This document shows, piece by piece, positions 55,805-64,000 of a DNA stretch of 64,000 bases (position 1 is its first letter; each line of letters starts with the position of its first letter). Both the position numbers and the translations under genes were made by a program. The stretch comes from Pisaster brevispinus (Eukaryota; Echinodermata; Asteroidea; Forcipulatida; Asteriidae). The stretch lies in contig JAMKCF010000002.1 in the NCBI GenBank assembly GCA_023634235.1, forward strand, positions 9,199,591 through 9,263,590, written 5' to 3'. The notes below the pieces were generated by a model. It was not told the origin of the DNA. It worked only from the letters and a program-made list of their open reading frames with translations, and searched no databases.

Positions 55805-57757
55805 GACACGCTTGCGATAAAGCGTGAATGTTTCTGCTACCGTAAGGGTAAATTTTTCATGTGAAATTGGGACCGTGCCGAGTATTAGATTATAAAGAAT
55901 TTTTTTTGTTTTACCTTGATCATAGCCAAACAAGTATCATGTATTTTGAAGAAAGCAATCATTTTAAATGATCTTTAAATGTATCATCAATATTTGTATC
56001 TGTATCAAAGCACGTTTATAAGCTGAAATGCCTTCTTGATCTACAACTAGTTTACAAATATTCTATTGTATAATCACCCTCGCTAGAGCCGTTGAATTTT
56101 TGTTTATTGATAATTCAACGAGGTTGCTGTAACATCAAAGCTTATGTCAGAGAAATGGTTAAAGTGTAATGAATTTTGACAAAATTGTTTGGATTTTGCA
56201 TATTAAGCCATATATTCCTTATGTAAATAGCTTTGGAAAATTACGTTTAATTCCACTCTCATAAAAAGGGCACCAGAAAAAAGGGGGGGTCACCTAATAC
56301 TATGCTAATGCAGCAAAACATACAATCCAGGTTTGGGGGTAGAGATTTGTCTGTATCAATGTACTTGCCAAAATTCATTGAATATTTTGTTTGAACAATC
56401 GCTTTGATTATTAAGATTATAACCTTGAGTAAACAATGCGGTGAGAAATCAATCGTTTCTTTTTGTCGGGGGATGCTTAGCAGTTTTGTGTGTGTGTAAG
56501 TTTTCAATCATTTATCAAACCTTTAAAATACCTTGATTATGCCACAAATGAGTTATGCTAATCAATTTGTGTTTTTGACTGGGCATGTGGTTATGGAATT
56601 GTAGAGCTTTCATGATTATAATCGTCTGATTATTGTATTTTGTTGTAAACTGTCCCTTCACGCTTCCGCAAAGTGTATACTTTGAAATAAGATATCGCTC
56701 GTCCTTTATGAAATATTCATTCAATGATGGTTTGATAGGTAAATCAAACTATGCCGATACACAGGGTTTTCACAAGGCTTTGAACAACGGTGTCTCCTTT
56801 TTCAGCTTCTGATATTTGATATCGCCATACAATATCTCCCTGAATATCTGCACGTACATTATTAACTGTTCCGTTTCAGTTTTGCTTTAACTTCTTTGAA
56901 CCTTCTATACAGCTCTGTTGAGTGTGCACTGTGAAAGTAATTATTTGCAAAATGCGTCGGCCAAGATTTGACAGTTCCTATCATAGCTTAGAGCAAGGGT
57001 CACCATTTTTCCATTAAGAGAAGGGATTGTTTTGTTTTTGTGAAGAGCACATTATTTTATTCCAACGAAACTATTTATAAGGGTTGGTACACAATTGAAA
57101 CCAGCCCTTATTTATATTCATGTGGCAGTACATTTAATAATAGTCCTGTTTTCATCATGGAAAGATCAGCACTTTGTATTAACAGCACCTCGGGTTTTTT
57201 GTTACATTCAACTTAACGTAAGTATAAACATACTATGTGAAATGTTAAATATATGAAACGTTTTCGAAACATTTATTGAAACTTGTACATTTTAGAACAT
57301 GTATAAATCCCTATTTTCAGCACTTAGCTTTTCGCGCAGGGTAAGAAATTGTCTTAAACTTGCAAAATTTAATCATATTATAACTCCATTGATTGAAATG
57401 TGTGTATTTTATACGAATGATTTTTCCAAAGCACTGCATCCTATTTCCATTTGCGCTTATAAAGCCTTTTATTATCACAAGCTGGTTTTACTATTTTTTT
57501 TTAAATTACACGTGTTAACTGAATATCGTAGCTGAAGCTCGTAAATTTTTGCATTGCATCTGTAATTATTGAAATAAAGCACATTGCCTTAATACTGAAA
57601 ATTAGTATGTCTTGTGTTTGTTTTCATCACGAGGTTTATTCATTATTTTAGGCGTAGCTGGGAGCTCTTTGTATTGAAGCGTAATTTTAAGTGATGCAAA
57701 TTATATAATTTGTTTTTACCGAATGTGTATTTTCACGAGTTCTGTGAATCCACAAGC
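55805..57757. other. Spacer, no gene seen
   Basis: Very AT-rich. An AATAAA at 57573-57578 and an acceptor-like tattttag at 57645-57651 lie here, but no coding exon was recognised. Confidence 0.4.
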
Positions 57758-57832
57758 GAATCACTCGGGTGGGATTCGATCCCACAAGAACCCGAAGTAC
57801 TGAGTTTACAGTGCTACACATCGGTGTAAGGG
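57758..57832 (-). mobile_element. tRNA-like fragment, second copy
   Basis: The minus strand has gtgggatcgaatcccacccg, a B box and T-arm, preceded by ttcgggttcttg and gtagcactgtaaactcagta. It is the same kind as 28003-28076. The extreme left of the window (acatcggtgcacgggtaaaa) resembles its 3' flank here (acatcggtgtaagggtaaat). Confidence 0.6.
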
Positions 57833-58371
57833 TAAATACAAGTTATATTATTGATCCTTGATGCAGAATTAACATCTATGGATGCATAATCTTAATATTC
57901 ATGAGATAAGTCATTGATATTACTTAACATTGATTTATTATGAGGTATAAAGCATAATTGTGGCTTCAAGTTTTGGCTGTCTGCCTTTTGTCAATGTCCC
58001 TATTACGCATCAGTTTATTGGCGAGGAACTATAAGTAATTATAAAGTTGAATCTTTCAAATCTTTGTGTTATTACCATTTCACCTGGTTTGTGGAAGGCT
58101 TCTGTTTAATGAAACATAAACCCCGTATTGGCAAGAACCTCCTGCCAACATGTTTATCTAAAATTACATCCAAGTACTCATAAGTAGGGCCTACATTCAG
58201 AAGCCCGTCCTAACTGCATGGCAACAACACTACTTTTAATTCAAGAATTATTCAAATTTAAGAAGTGTTCATTTTTGAACGAAATAAGTCGGTAACATGA
58301 TACATTCACAAATAAAGTAGACCTTGTCGCATGAGGGCGCTAAACATCCCTAAGCTGTCTGTTGTTTTCAG

Positions 58372-58489
58372 TAAAGATGAAGTTTCTGTGACAGTGATGG
58401 ATACTGATGGATGCGTGAGGAAACAGTCCAACAAAGACGGAATCAATTCACGTTCGGCATCCAAGTTGGACACTTTCAAGGATGATTAA
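58372..58489 (+). other. Candidate orphan terminal exon
   Basis: A strong acceptor (gtctgttgttttcag) is followed by a phase-2 frame of 38 codons. It reads KDEVSVTVMDTDGCVRKQSN, then KDGINSRSASKLDTFKDD, ending in TAATAATAA. The composition looks protein-like. It cannot be joined in frame to receptor exon 2, which is phase 1. No upstream partner was found in the window, so it may belong to an undetected gene or be chance. Confidence 0.25.
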
Positions 58490-58503
58490 TAATAATGTCT
58501 GGT

Positions 58504-58962
58504 GGGTCATTCCGTGCCAACTCACCTGATGGGTTGGCAGGCTCCGTCTCCGATTTTGCTAAGTTTTTTAGGCACAGGGGGTCTCAACAATTACGAAAAG
58601 TCATTACGCAGGCTAAAATGTCCGTTTTAAAGACCAATACTTTGATATACAAATGATATGTGCTACTTTTGGCAGTATAATTTAGTTGATGGGACACCAG
58701 ATACTCTTCAAAATAAATTTGTAGCTATATATCTTATCTCCATTTGTAGATACAGACCTCTAAAAATGTCGAATACACAAAAAGTAAATTTGAAGGGGCG
58801 GGGCTTACTTTTTTAGGGGGTCATATCTCAAAAGTAGGATTCTAAAATTGTGCGTGTGTTCATGGCATCCATAGGGGATTGTTTAAACAAAATACTAGCA
58901 AAATCTGAGACGGTGCCTGCCAAACTTTTCAGGGTTTTAGGTGATTTGGCACGGAATGACCC
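58504..58962. mobile_element. 459-bp non-autonomous element with perfect 17-bp terminal inverted repeats
   Basis: It starts gggtcattccgtgccaa and ends ttggcacggaatgaccc, exact inverted repeats of 17 bp. The interior also has ggcaggctccgtctccgatttt on the left and aaatctgagacggtgcctgcc on the right (words only), so the inverted symmetry extends inward. No transposase frame. No clear target duplication (flanks ctggt and ctagt). Confidence 0.85.
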
Positions 58963-59234
58963 TAGTAGAAGTTCGCAAATTTATTGGTATCTGAATCTTG
59001 TGACTTGACGTTTCAATCATTTATTTGTAAACCACTAATTGCTTTTTTATAAGAAATAGTACATGTAATAATCAATGTCGGGATAGTCTAAATATAATAT
59101 AACATGAACACCAAAGTGTACAGACCACGCGTTTAGACGAGCCACGTAAGAAAACTGCGTTTAGTAACGGCACTCAACGTTCACTTGTCTTGTGTGTAGT
59201 CTGCCAATGAAACAGCAAACAAGCTTGCCTCGCT

Positions 59235-59890
59235 TTCACAAAAGACTATCTCACCCTAAATACCCTTGGATCAAGATTGGCCCAAATTCTGAGTTCCAGA
59301 GGTCGGACCCATTTCTGAGTCAGGCAAACCTCGAAGCTAGTTTTAAAAAAGATTCCATCTCGGATTCTCGTCAGTTGGACCCTTTTATGGGTCATTTTAA
59401 CAAAGAATCCTGGTCAGCCTGGCAAGAAACGGGTCAATCTCACGGGAATCCTGGTCAGCCTGGCAAGAAACGGGTCAATCTCACGGGAATCCTGGTCAGC
59501 CTGGCAAGAAACGGGTCAATCTCACGGGAATCCTTGTCAGCCTGGCAAGAAACGGGTCAATCTCACGGGAATCCTGGTCAGCCTGGCAAGGTACGGGTCA
59601 ATCTCACGGGAATCCTGGTCAGCCTGGCAAGGAACGGGTCAATCTCACGGGAATCCTTGTCAGCCTGGCAAGGAACGGGTCAATCTCACGGGAATCCTTG
59701 TCAGCCTGGCAAGAAACGGGTCAATCTCACGGGAATCCTGGTCAGCCTGGCAAGGTACGGGTCAATCTCACGGGAATCCTGGTCAGCCTGGCAAGAAACG
59801 GGTCAATCTCACAGGAATCTGGTCAGCCTGGCAAGGTACGGGTCAATCTCACGGGACCCAGAATCAATTCAGACCCAGGAGTTTTAATGA
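59235..59890. repeat. 'gggtcaattctgaccc' family copy hosting a minisatellite
   Basis: The left part (tggatcaagattggcccaaa, ttctgagttccagaggtcgg) and the right end (gaatcaattcagacccagga) belong to the same family as 18653-18790. The centre has expanded into the 41-bp array listed next. Confidence 0.65.
59408..59858. repeat. 41-bp minisatellite, 11 copies
   Basis: The unit starts tcctggtcagcctggcaaga and continues aacgggtcaatctcacgggaa. Copies differ mainly at two points (tcctgg/tccttg and aagaaac/aaggtac/aaggaac). One copy has a one-base deletion near 59815. Because 41 is not a multiple of 3 and no register has a stop, a 231-codon frame runs through it. Nothing suggests it is translated. Confidence 0.95.
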
Positions 59891-59894
59891 GTTA

Positions 59895-59996
59895 AATTCA
59901 TCTTAATTAAGATGAGTTGTCATTTTGCCACACTGACGTGTGCTGTGACATCGCACTTTGCTTAGCAATGTTAAGATTAGTACACACTTGAGATAA
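59895..59996 (-). mobile_element. MITE fragment of the 'gtgctttgtgaaatc' family, antisense
   Basis: It reads aaattcatcttaattaagat, gagttgtcattttgcc, then tgtgacatcgcactttgctt and agcaatgttaagatt. These are the interior words of 15597-15750 on the other strand; both terminal repeats are missing. Confidence 0.6.
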
Positions 59997-60325
59997 ATCT
60001 GTTTTTCTTTGTGTAACCGTTGTTAGTAGGTCGATAGTTTATTTGTGTTATGACACGGGAACTCCAAATTGTAATCAGTGACGTTGAGAAACTTGTTTCA
60101 GGGGGTGGGGGAGGGGGATACCCAGAACAACCCCTCCAGACTTAAGCATCTAGTGTATTAGAATTAGCCTATATCGTGTGTCGCATATTTTTTCCAAAAC
60201 GTGTTAATATTCCAAGCCTGCAATCTGAAATTTCACACGATAGTAATTTACGAGCTTCATATACTGAGCGTAGTATGCCCCTTCCCCGCGAATGTCCTTC
60301 ATCCACTCATTCATTTAAAATAATT

Positions 60326-60440
60326 GAGTTGTTTGTTTGTTTGTTTGTTTGTTGGGGTGTTTGTTTGTTTGTTGGGGTGTTGAGGTGTTCGTTGGGGGTG
60401 TTGGGGTGTTGGGGTGTTGATGTGTTTGTTTGCCAGGACT
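60326..60440. repeat. Compound (GTTT)n / (GGGGTGTT)n array
   Basis: It reads gtttgtttgtttgtttgttg, ggggtgtttgtttgtttgtt, then ggggtgttggggtgttgggg. It is the reverse complement in kind of 25140-25200. Confidence 0.9.
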
Positions 60441-60647
60441 GTGATGTGTAATGTATAATTATTGTGTTTGGTTTCATCGAAACGTTTCCTTCTATCGTAT
60501 TTAATTATTTTGTAAGGAATATTTTTAAACAGCTTCCTCTAATAATGCAATGACCCACTCCAAACGCACACAAACGATAAACCAACTCACCGGCAGAGGG
60601 CGTATCATTCGCACTCGATTTCCAACGGGAGTCAACAATCGAGAGGT

Positions 60648-61937
60648 TCAGACAACTCGTCCGTTTGACAACTCGACAGTCTGACAACTCGACAGGTCAG
60701 ACAACTCATCCGGTCGGACAACTCGACAGTTTTACAACTCACCAGTGAGACAACTCGACGGAGCGCCAAGACAAGTCGACGGGTGAATGAGGTGCGTTTT
60801 CGCGGTCGTAACCAAATACTGTTTCGGTTCAACTTGTCGCAGTTATTGGTTTCGACCGCGAAAAAGGAACGCCTCTCCATTACTGGCAATGTTTACACAA
60901 ATTTCTGGATTCCTAAATCCTGTATTTCAGTTGGTTTACTTTGACACACTCCAGGAAACTGGAATGTTGACTGTGAATGTTGCATTGGGAATGGAGCCTT
61001 ATTGATTACATCTCTGATTGACAGTTTTTATTCAAATGTTGTCGTGACCTGAACAATTTCTATGACAGGAATGTCCCGAAGATTTATTTATATTCTCTTT
61101 ATTTTTATACACTTCTTCACTGGCACACACTACTGGGTAATAAAGAGCTAAATATATTGTCGATCGATTGGAATTGCACAAAACATATTATTCGAGTCAT
61201 GGTTTGCCTAATCTCCGGTAGACATAATATCCTGCCTCCGCCCGCCAGTGGCCCTCAGTTACGTCGCCGAAACTATAGGTACAATTTTAGAGGGGGCCAC
61301 AGGGATGCACAATTTTGTAGGGGCCACTTCTGGCCAATTAAAACTATAGTTTCCGTTTGCACTATTTTCCTAAAGAAGTCCCCTTTCAGCGTTCTCATTT
61401 TGTCATTATTTTTCCCTTTTTATATAGGTTTATATAATATAACAAGCTGCCGTGTAGGCACAAACAGAGCCAGAACAAATACAACGTGTCTGCTTGTATG
61501 AACGGCCGGTTTGCCGGAGTTTGTGGCCGTGCATGCCTGCCATCTTTGCGTGTTGGGTGTGCCCCCGCTCATAGAGTTCCGCCCTGCCCCAAGGCATCAC
61601 TCCATGCACGCCCGCCATCTTTGCGTTTGTCCCCCACCCCCAGGGGACGCCTGTGTCCAGTCACAATACGTTCACCCCCCCCCCCCCCCCCATGCCGGGC
61701 TGTGCGGTCAGCTAGCTGCGGCGCGGGTGTCACGCAAATCCTCCTTCCGCTACAATGATTTGAACTCCATCCGTCGAGCAGGCTGATCAAAAGTCGACTT
61801 GTCAGACAGTTGAGCGAACCAGCCGTCCAGTTGTCTGACCGGACGAGCTGTCTGAACTGTCGAGTTGTCAGACTGTCGAGTTGTCAAACGGACGAGTTGT
61901 CAAACGGACGAGTTGTCAAACGGACGAGTTGTCTGAC
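60648..61937. mobile_element. 1.3-kb foldback element with minisatellite arms
   Basis: The left arm (60648-60780) is an array of gacaactcgacagtct-like units. The right arm (61793-61937) is the same array inverted (gtcgagttgtcagactgtcg, agttgtcaaacggacgagtt). Both arms end inward with gtcgac next to ttgtc. The interior holds a second palindrome (60789-60875), AT-rich text and a C run (61674-61690). This layout is that of a foldback DNA transposon; no transposase frame is present. Confidence 0.75.
60789..60875. repeat. Inner palindrome of the foldback element
   Basis: gaggtgcgttttcgcggtcg and, on the other side, cgaccgcgaaaaaggaacgc are inverted to each other, extending to aaccaaatactg / cagttattggtt, with a loop of about 18 bases. 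Confidence 0.7.
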
Positions 61938-62774
61938 ATCCAAAATCGAGATGTGTTTATGGGTGCGCTACACACAAAAAAGAGAGAAACCATGCAGTAA
62001 GCTTTGCCAATGAAAATTAAACTCACAATCTTTTTTCTTAAAATCCGTTGAAGATTTGAAGGCCATGGCTTTTGTGGATTGTTGAAAATGGTCCAATATT
62101 GTACCCCTGGGGTGGTTGACTTTCAGAATGGTGTATTTTGGGCAATGCACCCTAAATCACCTTATGCTGCTTAAAAGCCTATGTCCCTTGCCAATGGTAC
62201 AACATGGAGTCTGACACTTTATTACTCGTCTATGGTCGTTTCCTGTTTGGATAAGTGTATCTGAAAATTCAACGGCTAACCTACTAAAACATTGAACGAA
62301 AAATAAGTTTAGTGCTACGCAAATATATTTGACTTTATTACAAGAGGCTGAGACCTTTTTTTTTCTCTCTTTTTTGTTTTGCAGTTTCGAATATTTAACA
62401 TTATAGCATTGGTTGCTATAGGAAGCTTTCATGATGCGGTGCAACCATGGGCGTCAAGCTCCATATGGATCCAAACAATAGTCATATACATTGCAGCGTC
62501 TGCGTTTGGAATGTTTCCAAAAGCACATTAATATTATTATTATAGAAAAGGTCAAAGGGTGTGTTGTATGGTGTTTATGTCGTTACCAAGGGGATGAATG
62601 TAGAGCCATGTTGTTGCGACAGCCAAAAACAAACGAAAAAATTCCCGTTGTTGTGAAATAACTAGTTTGCTGAGATACCTTTCATGAAATTAAACATATT
62701 AAAGGTATAGTGCAATGCTAAATAGCGTGCACTGAGCAACGTATTGACATCATATAAAAGAACGTAAAAGCTTA
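61938..62774. other. Spacer, no gene seen
   Basis: AT-rich. An ATT run lies at 62530-62542, and a block with gtgttgtatggtgtttatgt near 62560 belongs to a dispersed repeat also seen near 21965 and 32950. Confidence 0.4.
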
Positions 62775-62945
62775 GAACCCAGAACACTGATCGTTGAAGA
62801 ATGGAGGTTAACCCCGGTGTTTTGGATGCATATCAAGCACCCTGGTTTACGGCTTTCCTCAGGCTTGCCAGCTACAGTGATTAAGTTCACTTTTAGTTTC
62901 ATTGCCAAAATTATAATAATTAATTACAATATTAACAATAATAAT
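62775..62945 (+). mobile_element. SINE 3' body, 5'-truncated
   Basis: It has agaacccagaacactgatcg, then gcaccctggtttacggcttt, cctcaggcttgccagctaca, and an AAT-rich tail. This is the 3' half of the SINE at 4859-5235. Confidence 0.75.
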
Positions 62946-63639
62946 AATAATAGAAACAAACCAACTGTATATTTTCGTTTTGTTTTGATTGGGCCCCAAA
63001 AGCCAGGGCTGAGTCTACATGAAACAAAATACAAGGATATAAGTTTTTCATCAACGTGAGTTTTACAGTTTGACAAACAATATTGTATTTACAAAGCAAG
63101 ACCAAGCAATGGAATGGACACCCGGACAAATTTGTATCAGCCATCTCATCTCAAGATTGTTTTTAATTAGGCATACTAGGCTGACATAATGTTTACAGTG
63201 CTCTCTGTAGCAAGCAAAGAAGACTACGTGTTAATTTAAAAAGGAGCACGAGGTCGAAACGTGCCCACCCCACCCCCACTCCCTCCCAAGGAAAAGGTGG
63301 TGACCCCCTTGTGCACCCAAACATGTTACCCTAATTTTGTCGCCTGAAGATGGATGGACAACCAACAACTTGTTCTCGTATCAAGATTACTGACTGAAAC
63401 TCGTCAACAAGTTATGGCGATCATTAACAAGTGACTTATATTCTTTGCAAGCGAAATCTCCACTTTGGTCTTTTTGGTGATTATCGGGCTTTTTGTATCA
63501 ATGACACTTGTTTGAGACAAACCCCATTCTTTTCATGTTTTGACGATTGAGATATTTAATAAAAACATTGACTACGAATGTTGGATTTGTACAAATGGGT
63601 CCGGTTTCACGTGATAACGGCGCTTCAAGTCATTCACTA
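62946..63639. other. Spacer, no gene seen
   Basis: AT-rich apart from a C-rich patch at 63262-63310 (cccaccccacccccactccc). No coding exon recognised. Confidence 0.4.
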
Positions 63640-63850
63640 GATTGAACCCAAAAGGCCAGACCCATTCTAGGGTTTGTAAGCCCAGTGTTATACAGTTAAA
63701 CCATCCCTACACTGTTAGTCACATAACATACCCGGATTCCTCTTAATTTGACCAAAAAATCGGTCGTATTGACCTTGATTTGACCATATGTCTTACCCCT
63801 AGTACCTGGGTATGGGTCAATACAGGGTCAATTTTATAGACAGTAGATTC
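63640..63850. repeat. 'gggtcaat..gaccc' family copy
   Basis: It has attgaacccaaaaggccaga, cccggattcctcttaatttg, and gtacctgggtatgggtcaat with atagacagtagattcg at the end. The gacagtagat end is shared with 45190-45205. Confidence 0.6.
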
Positions 63851-64000
63851 GTGGCATAGAGAAACGGTTACCAGTCAAAAATGCCATTAACCATGTACTG
63901 TCCAGAGATGGAAAAACACATCGTAATTACACATTACACATGGTAATTACACATCTTTGAATGTTTCCCACATCATGACTTTGGTAGCCTATGTGTGTAG

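Noticed and set aside
59192..59887. 231-codon frame with collagen-like GQPGK repeats
   Set aside because: Comes from the 41-bp minisatellite, where all registers are open; the flanks are a dispersed repeat.
60632..62013. Two short frames with SCLTCRVVRLSSCQTDELS-like text on opposite strands
   Set aside because: Both are translations of the inverted arms of the foldback element, which explains their near identity.

Overview
The window looks like a chromosome segment from an animal, most likely an echinoderm and possibly a sea star. The reasons are two intron-containing genes of bilaterian families, GT-AG introns, AT-rich spacers, many long simple-sequence tracts, and a dense load of short non-autonomous repeats. 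These include tRNA-derived SINEs of about 350 bp with the 3' signature 'cttgtgtccttgagcaagg', and MITE-like elements that I associate with echinoderm genomes. The phylum call is an inference from repeat style and protein similarity, not a database match. No bacterial operon, CRISPR array, viral gene or autonomous transposon protein could be supported.

Region 1 (about 200-14100, + strand) is a complete TRAIP gene, encoding an E3 ubiquitin ligase that acts at stalled or converged replisomes. Ten coding exons at 2408-13954 join to about 451 codons: an N-terminal C3H2C3 RING, a long coiled coil, a conserved ESPAP block, a conserved GYNGMGG block and a C-terminal PIP-box-like tail. A non-coding first exon ending at a perfect GTAAGT donor near 299 is plausible. 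The introns are full of SINE and MITE copies.

Region 2 (about 14100-42100) is a 28 kb spacer with no convincing protein-coding gene. It holds MITE copies, a 570 bp element with terminal inverted repeats made of TACTCG-like motifs, long (TAAA)n, (TTG)n, (CT)n and (CAA)n tracts, minisatellites, a nearly perfect 60-nt hairpin at 32179, and two GC-richer patches (17740-18087 and 40560-40840) that could be upstream promoters or leader exons of the next gene.

Region 3 (42102-54373, + strand) is a three-coding-exon class A-like GPCR of the orphan GPR153/GPR162 family. It has about 957 residues, with six transmembrane helices in the first exon, the seventh in the second, and a roughly 630-residue disordered tail in the third. 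It has a clean 5' UTR acceptor, an in-frame upstream stop, a six-codon uORF and a poly(A) signal.

Region 4 (54374-64000) is again repeat-rich: inverted MITE copies, a possible orphan terminal exon at 58372, a 459 bp element with perfect 17-bp terminal inverted repeats, an 11-copy 41-bp minisatellite, and a 1.3 kb foldback element whose two arms are arrays of a short 'gacaactcgac' repeat in opposite orientation. The two genes have no evident functional link: TRAIP is a nuclear replication-stress ligase and the receptor is a plasma-membrane orphan. The most useful points for follow-up are the complete gene models, the diverged TRAIP PIP tail with its possible intron-retention isoform, the DRVW/NPILL receptor signature, and the foldback and hairpin structures.
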